From the NCBI RefSeq assembly GCF_014650815.1, contig NZ_BMVR01000001.1, forward strand, positions 248,001 to 312,000: DNA of 64,000 nucleotides. The letters are read 5' to 3'. The notes beneath the pieces are model-generated. The model saw only the letters and a list, made by a program, of their open reading frames with translations, had not been told where the DNA came from and did not search any database. Each line of letters opens with the position of its first letter. Positions within the stretch are counted from its first letter, which is position 1. This document shows, piece after piece, positions 17,534 through 25,991 of this stretch. The stretch is from Streptomyces flavofungini. Lineage in GTDB: Bacteria > Actinomycetota > Actinomycetes > Streptomycetales > Streptomycetaceae. The translations under genes were made by a program, and so were the position numbers.

Positions 17534-19015
17534 GTGACTCCAGCGACCTCTTCCGGCAAGCCCCGTACCCGTACCGCTCCCCCGTCCCCCTCGTCTGCCT
17601 CGTCTCCCGCGTCTCCCGCGTCCGCGAAACCCCCCGTCCTCACCCCCCTCGGCCTCGCCACCATCCTGCTCGGCGCCGCGCTGCCGATGATCGACTTCTT
17701 TGTCGTGAACGTGGCGCTGCCCGACATCGAGGCGGATCTGCACGCCCCCGCCGCCACCCTGGAGATGGTCGTGGCGGGCTACGCGGTCGCGTACGCCGTG
17801 CTGCTGGTCCTCGGCGGGCGGCTCGGCGACACGTACGGACGGCGCGGGCTGTTCCTGTGGGGTGCCGTCGCCTTCGGCGTGACGTCGCTGGCGTGCGGGC
17901 TCGCGCCGACCGCGTGGTGGCTGGTGGCGGCGCGGGTGGCGCAGGGTGCGGCGTCCGCGCTGATGCTGCCGCAGGTCCTGGCGACGATCCACGCGACGAC
18001 GAGCGGGGAGCGCCGGGCGCGGGCCGTGTCGCTGTACGGCTCGGTCGGCGGGGTTTCGATGGTGCTGGGGCAGATCCTCGGCGGCGTCCTGGTGGCGGCC
18101 GACCTGGCGGGCACCGGCTGGCGCATGGTGTTCCTGATCAACGTGCCGGTGGCGGCGCTGGCCCTGGTCCTCGCGGTGCGCTCGGTGCCGGACAGCCGGG
18201 CGGAGCGCCCGGCGCGCGGGGACGCCGGCGGGACGGTGCTGCTCGCGGTGGCGCTGACCGCGTTCCTGCTGCCCCTGACGGAGGGCCGGGCGGCGGGCTG
18301 GCCGCTGTGGTCGGTCGTGACGCTGATCGCGGCGCCCTTCCTGATCTGGGCGTTCGCGGCCGTCGAGCGCCGCGCCGAGGACAGCGGCGGCAGCCCGCTG
18401 CTGCCGCCGTCGCTGATGCGCGAGCCGGGCGTCCGCCGGGGGCTCCTCATCGGTGTGCCGATCTTCATCGGGTTCAGCGGCTGGATGTTCGTGAGCGCGG
18501 TGACCCTCCAGGAGGGCCTCGGGTACGGGGCGCTCAAGGCGGGCCTGACCCTGATCCCGATGGGCGTCGCGCAGTTCACCGCGTCCCTGCTGGCGCCGCG
18601 CCTGGTGAACCGGCTCGGCAGCCGCGCCCTCACCCTGTGCGCCCTGGTCCACGGCGCGGGCGTCGCCGTCCTCGCCCTGACGGTCCTGTGGGCGCCGTGG
18701 TCGGCGCTCACCCCGCTCGCGCTCGCGCCGGGCCTGGCGCTGTGCGGATTCGGCCAGGGCATCCAGCTCCCGCTGTACTTCCGCATCCTGCTGTCCGCCG
18801 TACCCGCCGCGCGTGCGGGCGCGGGCAGCGGGCTCGCGGCAACGGCGCAGCAGTCCTGCCTGGCCGTGGGCGTGGCGACGCTCGGGTCGCTGTTCCTGGC
18901 CCTGGAGTCCGGCACCGGCCTGCGGGAGGCCTTCGCGACGGTCCTCGCCGTCCAGCTCGCCGGGCTCCTCGGCCTGGCCGCACTCAGCCTGCGACTGCCG
19001 CGCGACCTCGGCTGA
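17534..19015 (+). CDS. MFS multidrug-type exporter (DHA2, 14 TM)
   Basis: A 493-residue drug:proton antiporter-like membrane protein. A Ser/Pro-rich N-tail is followed by LGAALPMIDFFVVNVALPDIEADL (TM1, motif D1). Motif A is LGGRLGDTYGRRGLFLWG and motif C appears as GSVGGVSMVLGQILGGVL. About 14 hydrophobic helices fit DHA2. The GTG at 17534 is preferred because the operator motifs lie just before it; no clear ribosome site is seen. The substrate is unknown. Control by the divergent MmyB-like regulator is likely. Confidence 0.88.
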   Translation: MTPATSSGKPRTRTAPPSPSSASSPASPASAKPPVLTPLGLATILLGAALPMIDFFVVNVALPDIEADLHAPAATLEMVVAGYAVAYAVLLVLGGRLGDTYGRRGLFLWGAVAFGVTSLACGLAPTAWWLVAARVAQGAASALMLPQVLATIHATTSGERRARAVSLYGSVGGVSMVLGQILGGVLVAADLAGTGWRMVFLINVPVAALALVLAVRSVPDSRAERPARGDAGGTVLLAVALTAFLLPLTEGRAAGWPLWSVVTLIAAPFLIWAFAAVERRAEDSGGSPLLPPSLMREPGVRRGLLIGVPIFIGFSGWMFVSAVTLQEGLGYGALKAGLTLIPMGVAQFTASLLAPRLVNRLGSRALTLCALVHGAGVAVLALTVLWAPWSALTPLALAPGLALCGFGQGIQLPLYFRILLSAVPAARAGAGSGLAATAQQSCLAVGVATLGSLFLALESGTGLREAFATVLAVQLAGLLGLAALSLRLPRDLG

Positions 19016-19099
19016 CGCCCGGCCGGGGCGGAGCACACCGCGTGCGGAGCCGCCGCCCGGCCGGGGCGGAGCCTCCCACCTGGGGATACCGTCGACCGT

Positions 19100-20581
19100 A
19101 TGCCCGAGTTGAGTCACCGGCGTCGGATGCTCGTGCTCGCGATCTGCTGTATGAGCCTGCTGATCGTGAGCCTGGACAACACTGTCCTGAACGTGGCGCT
19201 GCCCACCATGGGCCGCGAGTTCGACGCCGGGGTGTCGGGCATGCAGTGGACGATCGACGCCTACACCCTCGTCCTCGCGTCCCTCCTGATGCTCGCGGGC
19301 TCGACGGCCGACCGCATCGGCCGCCGCAAGGTGTTCCAGGCGGGCCTGCTGGTCTTCACGCTCGGCTCGGTCCTGTGCTCACTCGCCCCCAACCTGGAAT
19401 GCCTGGTGGCGTTCCGCATGATCCAGGCCGTCGGCGGTTCGATGCTCAACCCCGTCGCGATGTCGATCATCACGAACACGTTCACCGAACCGCGCGAGCG
19501 GGCCCGCGCCATCGGGGTGTGGGGCGGTGTCGTCGGCATCTCCATGGCGGCGGGCCCGCTGGTCGGCGGGCTGCTCGTGGACTCGGTGGGCTGGCGGGCG
19601 ATCTTCTGGGTCAATCTGCCGGTGGGCCTCGCGGCCCTCTTCCTCACCACCCGGTACGTCCCCGAGTCCCGCGCCCCGAAGCCCCGCCGCCCGGACCCCG
19701 TCGGCCAGCTCCTGGTGATCGGCGTCCTCGGCGCCCTGACGTACGCGATCATCGAGGCGCCCACGGCGGGCTGGACGTCCCCGTTGATCATGACGTTCGC
19801 CGCGACCGCCGCGACGGCCTTCGCGGGTCTGCTCCTGTACGAGCCGCGCCGCGCGGAACCCCTCATCGACCTGCGCTTCTTCCGCTCGGCGCCGTTCAGC
19901 GGCGCCACGGTGATCGCGATCGCGGCGTTCGCGGCCCTCGGCGGCTTCCTGTTCCTGGCCACGCTCCACCTCCAGGACGTACGCGGCCTCGACGCGCTGC
20001 ACGCCGGTCTGTGGATGCTGCCGATGGCCGCCATGACGCTGGTGTGCGCGCCGCTGTCGGGGCGGCTCGTCGGCGCCCGGGGGCCGCGCCCCTCGCTGCT
20101 GATCGCGGGCGTGGCGATGACGGCGTCCGGGGTGCTGTTCGCGGCCTTCGAGGCGGAGAACGCGGTCCCGAGCCGGGTCCTCGCCTACGTCCTGTTCGGC
20201 CTCGGCTTCGGCTTCGTCAACGCGCCCATCACCAACACGGCGGTGGCCGGGATGCCCCGCGCCCAGGCGGGCGTCGCCGCCGCCGTCGCCTCCACCAGCC
20301 GCCAGATCGGCCAGACCCTCGGCATCGCGGTCATCGGCGCGGTCCTGGCCTCCGGGGTGGCGGCAGGGCACACGGCTTCGTACGCGGCCGACTTCACGCA
20401 CGCGAGCCGCCCCGCGTGGTGGATCATCGCGGGCTGCGGTGCCGCGGTCCTTGCCGTCGGGGCCCTGACCAGCGGGAAGTGGGCGCAGGGCACGGCGCGG
20501 CGGACGGCGGAGCGGCTCGCGGAGGGGCCGGGTGACGTGCCGGTGCCGGAGGTCGGGAGACCCCTCCCGGGTGACAAGTAA
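19100..20581 (+). CDS. MFS exporter (DHA2 family)
   Basis: A 493-residue membrane transporter. TM1 is LLIVSLDNTVLNVALPTMGREF, motif A is LAGSTADRIGRRKVFQAGL, and motif C is GVWGGVVGISMAAGPLVGGLL. Fourteen hydrophobic segments are expected. It starts with ATG 19100, 84 bp after the preceding MFS gene and on the same strand. The two pumps are not close copies, so this is not a recent tandem duplication. Co-transcription with the upstream pump is possible but unproven. Confidence 0.9.
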   Translation: MPELSHRRRMLVLAICCMSLLIVSLDNTVLNVALPTMGREFDAGVSGMQWTIDAYTLVLASLLMLAGSTADRIGRRKVFQAGLLVFTLGSVLCSLAPNLECLVAFRMIQAVGGSMLNPVAMSIITNTFTEPRERARAIGVWGGVVGISMAAGPLVGGLLVDSVGWRAIFWVNLPVGLAALFLTTRYVPESRAPKPRRPDPVGQLLVIGVLGALTYAIIEAPTAGWTSPLIMTFAATAATAFAGLLLYEPRRAEPLIDLRFFRSAPFSGATVIAIAAFAALGGFLFLATLHLQDVRGLDALHAGLWMLPMAAMTLVCAPLSGRLVGARGPRPSLLIAGVAMTASGVLFAAFEAENAVPSRVLAYVLFGLGFGFVNAPITNTAVAGMPRAQAGVAAAVASTSRQIGQTLGIAVIGAVLASGVAAGHTASYAADFTHASRPAWWIIAGCGAAVLAVGALTSGKWAQGTARRTAERLAEGPGDVPVPEVGRPLPGDK

Positions 20582-20669
20582 CAGAAAACAGATAACAAAA
20601 CTTGAAATCTGTCAGCGACGGGTGCATGGTGGAACCACGCCATCTACCAGCAAAGGCTCTGGAGTCCTC

Positions 20670-21686
20670 ATGCGCACCCTCACCCTCGGCACCACCGGCC
20701 CCACCACCTCCGCCCTCGGCCTCGGCTGCATGGGCATGTCCGCGCTGTACGGCGAGGCCGACCGCACGGAGTCCATCGCGACCATCCACGCGGCCCTCGA
20801 AGCGGGCGTCACGCTCCTGGACACCGGCGACTTCTACGCGATGGGCCACAACGAACTCCTCATCGGCGAGGCCCTGCGCTCCGCCCCCGCCGCCCACCGC
20901 GAACAGGCCCTCACCAGCGTCAAGTTCGGCGCCCTCCGGGACCCGGACGGCGGCTGGTCCGGCTACGACGGGCGCCCGGCGGCGGTCAAGAACTTCGCCG
21001 CGTACTCGCTGCAGCGCCTGGGCGTCGACCACATCGACGTCTACCGCATCGCCCGCCTGGACCCGGACGTCCCCGTCGAGGAGACCGTCGGCGCGATCGC
21101 CGAGCTGGTCGAGAAGGGGCACGTGCGCCACATCGGCCTCTCCGAGGTCGGCGCGGAGTCGCTGCGCCGGGCGGCGGCCGTCGTCCCGATCTCGGACCTG
21201 CAGATCGAGTACTCCCTCGTCTCCCGCGGCATCGAGGCCGAGATCCTGCCCACGGCCGCCGAACTCGGCATCGGCGTCACCGCGTACGGCGTCCTGTCGC
21301 GCGGCCTGATCTCCGGGCACTTCGAGCGGGACCGGCAGCTCGCGGCGAACGACTTCCGCGGCATGAGCCCGCGCTTCCAGGGCGACAACCTGCAGCGCAA
21401 CCTCGACCTCGTCGACGCCCTGCGCAAGATCGCCGAGAACAAGGGCGTGAGCGTCGCGCAGACCGCGATCGCCTGGGTCCTCGCGCAGGGCCCGAAGTCC
21501 GGCGCCTCGATCGTGCCGCTGGTCGGCGCCCGCCGCCGGGACCGGCTCACCGAGGCGCTCGGCGCCCTGGACGTGACGCTCGACGCCGCCGACCTCGCCG
21601 CGATCGAGCAGGCCGTCCCCGTCGACGCGGTCGCGGGCGCCCGCTACCCCGAGTCGCAGCTGGCGCACCTCGACAGCGAGCACTGA
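20670..21686 (+). CDS. Aldo/keto reductase
   Basis: A 338-residue NADPH-dependent oxidoreductase with a TIM-barrel fold, probably acting on aldehydes or ketones in the cytosol. Conserved stretches are LGLGCMGMSALYGEAD, LLDTGDFYAMGHNELLIGEAL (Asp and Tyr of the tetrad), TSVKFG (Lys) and ISDLQIEYSLVSRGIE. ATG 20670 follows GGAG at the right distance. The 88-bp gap before it is unusually AT-rich (around 20581-20615) and may hold the promoter. A TetR gene follows 57 bp later. Confidence 0.92.
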   Translation: MRTLTLGTTGPTTSALGLGCMGMSALYGEADRTESIATIHAALEAGVTLLDTGDFYAMGHNELLIGEALRSAPAAHREQALTSVKFGALRDPDGGWSGYDGRPAAVKNFAAYSLQRLGVDHIDVYRIARLDPDVPVEETVGAIAELVEKGHVRHIGLSEVGAESLRRAAAVVPISDLQIEYSLVSRGIEAEILPTAAELGIGVTAYGVLSRGLISGHFERDRQLAANDFRGMSPRFQGDNLQRNLDLVDALRKIAENKGVSVAQTAIAWVLAQGPKSGASIVPLVGARRRDRLTEALGALDVTLDAADLAAIEQAVPVDAVAGARYPESQLAHLDSEH

Positions 21687-21743
21687 CATGACCGGGCACC
21701 GCCGCCGTCAGTGCCGTCAGTGCCGACGGGTACCTTCGTGACC

Positions 21744-22328
21744 ATGGCTACGACCGAGACCCTGACCGCCGAGCGCATCCTCGCCGCGACCGAGGAGGTC
21801 CTGCGTCGGCACGGCGCCGCCAAGGCGACCGTGGTGGACGTGGCCCGGGTGCTCGGCGTCAGCCACGCCAGCGTGTACCGCCACTTCCGCACGAAGGCCG
21901 CGCTGCGCGAGGCGGTCACCAAGCGCTGGCTGGACCGCACGTCCGACGCCCTGTCCGGCGTGGTCGACGCGGACGGGCCCGCCGAGGACCGGCTGCGGCG
22001 CTGGCTGACCGGGCTCTTCGCGGCCAAGCAGCACAAGGCGGGCGACGACCCGGAGCTGTTCGCGACGTACACGGTCCTCGTCGGCGAGGCCAGCGAGGTC
22101 GTCGACGAGCACATCGCGGACCTCACCGGCCAGCTCGCCCGCATCGTCCGACAGGGCATGGAGAACACCGAGTTCACCCCGTCCGACCCCGCCACCACGG
22201 CCCGCGCCCTGTTCGAGGCCACGGCCCGCTACCACGACCCGGCGTACGCACCGGAGTGGTCCCGCGCGGACGCCGAGGAGGCCTTCACGGCCCTGCTCGA
22301 CCTGCTCGTGCGGGGCCTGCGGCCCTGA
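21744..22328 (+). CDS. TetR-family transcriptional regulator
   Basis: A 194-residue repressor. The helix-turn-helix is ILAATEEVLRRHGAAKATVVDVARVLGVSHASVYRHFRTKAALREAV, residues 8-55. The C-terminal ligand domain is of the type found in TetR proteins with a conserved ARYHDPAYAPEW ending. The start may be ATG 21744 or GTG 21738. It follows the aldo/keto reductase and precedes a GMC oxidoreductase on the same strand, so either may be a target. A short direct repeat, GTCAGTGCC twice, lies just before it. Confidence 0.9.
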   Translation: MATTETLTAERILAATEEVLRRHGAAKATVVDVARVLGVSHASVYRHFRTKAALREAVTKRWLDRTSDALSGVVDADGPAEDRLRRWLTGLFAAKQHKAGDDPELFATYTVLVGEASEVVDEHIADLTGQLARIVRQGMENTEFTPSDPATTARALFEATARYHDPAYAPEWSRADAEEAFTALLDLLVRGLRP

Positions 22329-22433
22329 CGGGCACATTCGAAGAGGCGCCCGATTCTCCTGTTCCGCTGACCCGCTCCCGACCCGCCTGATTCCCTGATC
22401 CCCGGCACCCCCAGGGACAACAGGAGGCACGAA

Positions 22434-24005
22434 GTGGCTTTATCGGCAAGCGAGTTGACGGCAGGTACGGTCGAAGCCGACTACGTCGTCGTCGGCGCCG
22501 GGTCGGCCGGATGCGTGCTCGCCGCGCGGCTCAGCGAGGACCGAGGCGCCGGTGCCACCAGCGTGCTGCTGCTCGAAGCGGGCCCCCGCGAGACGAAGGC
22601 GGACCTCGCGACGCCCGCCGCGTGGCCGTCGCTGTTCGGCACGGACGTGGACCACGGCTACACCTCGGTGCCGCAGCCGGGCCTCGGCGGGATCGCGCCG
22701 CCCTGTCCGCGCGGCCGCACCCTCGGCGGTTCCAGCGCGATCAACGCGATGGTGTTCCTGCGCGGCCACCGCGCGGACTACGACGCGTGGGCGGCGGCGG
22801 GCTGCGACGGCTGGGGGTTCGACGACCTGCTGCCGTACTTCCGGCGGATGGAGTCGGTGCCGGGCGGTGGCGGCGCGGGCGCCGAACTCCGGGGCGACCG
22901 CGGCCCCTTGCGCCCCTCCCCCACCCCCGACGCCGACGTCAACCCCGTCTCACGGGCCTTCGTCGCTGCCGCTGCCGCCGCCGGACACCCCCTCACCGAC
23001 GACTTCAACGGCGCCCGCCAAGAGGGCGCGGGACTGCACGACCTGACGGTCGCCGACGGGGTCCGGCAGAGCGCGGCGGACGCGTATCTGCACCCGGTCG
23101 CCGCGCACCGCCCGCGGCTGACGGTGTCCACGGACTCCCGCGCGCACCGGCTGCTCTTCGACGGCGACCGGTGCACGGGCGTGGAGTTCACCCGCGACGG
23201 CCGGACGGTGCGGGCGTACGCGCGGGCCGAGGTGATCGTCAGCGCGGGCGCGGTCGACTCGCCCCGGCTGCTCCTGCTGTCCGGCATCGGCCCCGCCGAC
23301 GAGCTCCGCGAGGCCGGGGTCGACGTGCGCCACGACCTGCCCGGGGTCGGCCGCGCACTCCAGGACCATCCGCTGTGCGGGCTCGTGTACGCGGCCGAGA
23401 AGCCGATACCGGCCGGCCGCGCCAACCTCTCGGAGGCGTCCCTCTCCTGGCGCAGCGACGCCGGCCTGCCGGGCCCGGACATGCAGGTGATGTTCATCCA
23501 CGTGCCGTACCACCCGCCGACGATGTCCGCGCCGGAGAACGGCTTCACCCTGGGCGTGACCACGGTGCCGCGCGCCCGGGGCTCGGTGCGGCTCGCCGAC
23601 GCCGACCCGGACTCGGCGCCGCTGATCGACCCGGGGTACCTCGCCGACGAGTCGGACGTGCGGCGCCTGCTGCACGGCCTTGAGGTGGCGCGGGGGATAG
23701 CGGCGGCGGGCCCGTTCGCGGAGTGGGGGGCGCGGGAGGTGCTGCCGGGCGCCGGGGTGACGGACGCGGCGGGGCTACGGGCGTTCCTGGCGGCGGCGAC
23801 GGGACCGTACTTCCATCTGGCGGGGAGCTGCGCGATGGGGCCGGGCCCGGCGGCGGTGGTGACGCCGGACCTCAGGGTGCGGGGCGTGGACGGCCTCCGG
23901 GTCGCGGACGCGTCGGTGATGCCGTCGATCGTGTCGGTGAACACGAACGCGGCGGCGCTGGTCATCGGCGAGAAGGCGGCTGACATCGTCCGCAGCGCCG
24001 CATAG
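22434..24005 (+). CDS. GMC-family FAD oxidoreductase, TTA at codon 3
   Basis: A 523-residue flavoenzyme of the glucose-methanol-choline group. The FAD dinucleotide motif is DYVVVGAGSAGCVLAARLSED. The GMC signature RGRTLGGSSAINAMVFLRG lies near residue 90. The C-terminal catalytic block is YFHLAGSCAMGP followed by GLRVADASVMPSIVSVNTNAAALVIGEKAADI. Likely substrates are alcohols such as choline or aliphatic alcohols. GTG 22434 follows AGGAGG. The third codon is TTA (22440-22442), so expression should wait for bldA tRNA. GC-rich codon use is otherwise normal. Confidence 0.93.
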   Translation: MALSASELTAGTVEADYVVVGAGSAGCVLAARLSEDRGAGATSVLLLEAGPRETKADLATPAAWPSLFGTDVDHGYTSVPQPGLGGIAPPCPRGRTLGGSSAINAMVFLRGHRADYDAWAAAGCDGWGFDDLLPYFRRMESVPGGGGAGAELRGDRGPLRPSPTPDADVNPVSRAFVAAAAAAGHPLTDDFNGARQEGAGLHDLTVADGVRQSAADAYLHPVAAHRPRLTVSTDSRAHRLLFDGDRCTGVEFTRDGRTVRAYARAEVIVSAGAVDSPRLLLLSGIGPADELREAGVDVRHDLPGVGRALQDHPLCGLVYAAEKPIPAGRANLSEASLSWRSDAGLPGPDMQVMFIHVPYHPPTMSAPENGFTLGVTTVPRARGSVRLADADPDSAPLIDPGYLADESDVRRLLHGLEVARGIAAAGPFAEWGAREVLPGAGVTDAAGLRAFLAAATGPYFHLAGSCAMGPGPAAVVTPDLRVRGVDGLRVADASVMPSIVSVNTNAAALVIGEKAADIVRSAA

Positions 24006-24021
24006 GTGCTCCGCCTGCGCC

Positions 24022-24096
24022 GTGGCGACTTGGCCGCTTCTCCGGCTGCGGGTGCCTTGTGGCTGGTCGGGCAGTTCCCCGCGCCCCTACGGGGCT
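24022..24096 (+). repeat. Streptomyces-type intergenic repeat (GGGCAGTTCCCCGCGCCCC family)
   Basis: It holds GTGGCTGGTCGGGCAGTTCC, then CCGCGCCCCTACGGGGC with arms that can pair. This element is frequent downstream of genes in Streptomyces. Here it follows the GMC oxidoreductase stop and may terminate it. Confidence 0.6.
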
Positions 24097-24106
24097 CGGA
24101 GCCCGC

Positions 24107-24322
24107 CTATGAACCCGCGGACGCCGACGGATCCACCGTCGCCTGGTGCTCCTCCGCCAGGTGTTCCGCCGCCTTGAGCCACGGCAGGAACTGCGCCTTG
24201 CGGCTCCAGTCGCAGGTGTCGCAGGTCAACTGCCGCTGCACACCGGCTTTTCGCACGTGGACGATGTGCTCGCGCCCGTGCTGATCCCATCTGCTGACCT
24301 TGCTCGTGGTCGTCGGAGGCAT
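24107..24322 (-). CDS. Small conserved protein with a CxxC pair
   Basis: A 71-residue protein of unknown function. It begins MPPTTTSKVSRWDQHGREHI and contains CDTCDW followed by a helix with HLAEEHQ. The two Cys and two His could form a zinc-knuckle-like site. I recall similar short proteins next to glyS in other Streptomyces but know no function. It is on the same strand as glyS and downstream of its terminator. Confidence 0.6.
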   Translation of the reverse strand: MPPTTTSKVSRWDQHGREHIVHVRKAGVQRQLTCDTCDWSRKAQFLPWLKAAEHLAEEHQATVDPSASAGS

Positions 24323-24340
24323 GGCGCCCAGTGTGCAGCA

Positions 24341-24374
24341 AGGCCCCCGGTTCCGTGGCCGGAACCGGGGGCCT
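24341..24374 (-). terminator. Strong hairpin terminator downstream of glyS
   Basis: AGGCCCCCGGTTCCG pairs perfectly with its complement over 15 bp around a TGGC loop, 22 bp past the glyS stop codon. Confidence 0.8.
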
Positions 24375-24396
24375 GCGTGCCAAGAAGGAGTGAACG

Positions 24397-25776
24397 TCAG
24401 CAGCCGACGAGACGCGTCGCCAGGTAGCCCTCGATCTGGTCGAGGGAGACCCGCTCCTGCTTCATGGTGTCGCGCTCGCGCACGGTCACCGCGTTGTCCT
24501 CAAGGGTGTCGAAGTCGACGGTGACGCAGTACGGCGTGCCGATCTCGTCCTGGCGGCGGTAGCGGCGGCCGATGGCGCCCGCGTCGTCGAACTCGATGTT
24601 CCAGTTCTGCCGGAGGGCGGCCGCGAGGCCCTTGGCCTTCGGGGACAGCTCCGGGTTGCGGGACAGCGGCAGGACGGCGACCTTCACCGGGGCGATGCGG
24701 TGGTCGAAGCGCATGACGGTGCGCTTCTCCAGCTTGCCCTTGGCGTTGGGGGCCTCGTCCTCGATGTAGGAGTCGAGCAGGAAGGCGAGCATGGTGCGGC
24801 CGACACCGGCGGCGGGCTCGATGACGTACGGAGTCCAGCGCTCGCCGGCCTCCTGGTCGAAGTAGGAGAGGTCCTGGCCGGACGCCTTGGAGTGGGCCGA
24901 CAGGTCGTAGTCGGTGCGGTTGGCGACGCCCTCAAGCTCGCCCCACTCGCTGCCGCCGAACTGGAAGCGGTACTCGATGTCGGCGGTGCGCTTGGAGTAG
25001 TGGGAGAGCTTCTCCTTCGGGTGCTCGAACCACCGCATGTTCTCCTCGCGCAGGCCGAGACCGGTGTACCAGTTCCAGCGCTGCTCCATCCAGTACTCCT
25101 GCCACTTCTCGTCCTCGCCCGGCTTGACGAAGAACTCCATCTCCATCTGCTCGAACTCGCGGGTGCGGAAGATGAAGTTGCCGGGCGTGATCTCGTTGCG
25201 GAAGGACTTGCCCATCTGGGCGATGCCGAACGGGGGCTTGCGGCGGGAGGTCGTCTGCACCTGGGCGAAGTTGGTGAAGATGCCCTGGGCGGTCTCGGGG
25301 CGCAGGTAGGCGACGGAGCCGCTGTCCTGGGTGGGGCCGAGGTGGGTGGAGAGCAGGCCCGAGAACTGCTTGGGCTCGGTGAACTGGCCCTTGGTACCGC
25401 AGTTGGGGCAGTTGATGTCGGCGAGGCTCTCCGGGGCGCGGCCCTTCTTCTCCTCGAAGGCCTCCTCCAGGTGGTCCGCGCGGAAGCGCTTGTGGCAGGA
25501 GGTGCACTCGGTGAGCGGGTCCGTGAAGGTGGCGACGTGGCCGGAGGCCTGCCAGACGTCGGTGGCCAGGATCACGGACGAGTCGATACCGACGACGTCC
25601 TCGCGCGAGGTGACCATGTAGCGCCACCACTGGCGCTTGAGGTTCTCCTTCAGCTCGACGCCCAGGGGTCCGTAGTCCCAGGCGGCGCGCTGACCGCCGT
25701 AGATCTCACTGCACGGAAAGACGAAGCCTCGGCGCTTGCTCAGGCTGACGATGGTGTCGATCTTGTCGGCGGCCAC
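24397..25776 (-). CDS. glyS: Glycyl-tRNA synthetase
   Basis: A 459-residue class II (alpha2-type) synthetase that charges tRNA-Gly. Visible blocks are [26 protein letters not shown], the zinc-like cysteines CTSCHKRF and [20 protein letters not shown], the motif-2 segment [20 protein letters not shown], and [10 protein letters not shown] of motif 3. The C-terminal anticodon domain is complete. GTG 25776 ([10 protein letters not shown]) is chosen over the upstream in-frame start because AAGAGAG precedes it and homologues begin here. Monocistronic, closed by a strong terminator. Confidence 0.96.
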   Translation of the reverse strand: MAADKIDTIVSLSKRRGFVFPCSEIYGGQRAAWDYGPLGVELKENLKRQWWRYMVTSREDVVGIDSSVILATDVWQASGHVATFTDPLTECTSCHKRFRADHLEEAFEEKKGRAPESLADINCPNCGTKGQFTEPKQFSGLLSTHLGPTQDSGSVAYLRPETAQGIFTNFAQVQTTSRRKPPFGIAQMGKSFRNEITPGNFIFRTREFEQMEMEFFVKPGEDEKWQEYWMEQRWNWYTGLGLREENMRWFEHPKEKLSHYSKRTADIEYRFQFGGSEWGELEGVANRTDYDLSAHSKASGQDLSYFDQEAGERWTPYVIEPAAGVGRTMLAFLLDSYIEDEAPNAKGKLEKRTVMRFDHRIAPVKVAVLPLSRNPELSPKAKGLAAALRQNWNIEFDDAGAIGRRYRRQDEIGTPYCVTVDFDTLEDNAVTVRERDTMKQERVSLDQIEGYLATRLVGC

Positions 25777-25954
25777 GGTGCTCTCTTCATTACGACGACG
25801 GCGAAGCCACGCTTCGGGGCTGACGAAGCGCATGCCTCAGGAGCGAATGCTTCAGATTACCGGCGGCCGTACCCCTCGGATCAAATCGGTTCCGGCATGG
25901 GCTGATTCCAGAAGTCGCCGAGCGCGAGTGCGCATGCACACATCGACACTTTGT

Positions 25955-25969
25955 TGACAATCGTTTCCA
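25955..25969. promoter_or_regulatory. Zur box 1 upstream of znuA
   Basis: TGACAATCGTTTCCA fits the actinobacterial Zur-box pattern TGRNAAYNRTTNYCA at every position, as I know it. It overlaps a TTGACA -35-like hexamer (25954-25959). Confidence 0.75.
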
Positions 25970-25976
25970 AGTTTGT

Positions 25977-25991
25977 TGAAAATGACTGTCA
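25977..25991. promoter_or_regulatory. Zur box 2, overlapping the znuA start codon
   Basis: TGAAAATGACTGTCA fits the same pattern with one mismatch. It is 22 bp from box 1, so both face the same side of the helix. Its last base is the A of the ATG at 25991. Confidence 0.7.

Noticed and set aside
17107..20535. A 1142-codon frame running through both MFS genes
   Set aside because: It is Arg/Gly/Pro-rich out-of-frame reading of two intact transporters.
16509..24005. Secondary-metabolite gene cluster around the two pumps, reductase and GMC oxidoreductase
   Set aside because: No synthase, NRPS, terpene cyclase or RiPP precursor is present; pumps and redox enzymes alone are not enough.
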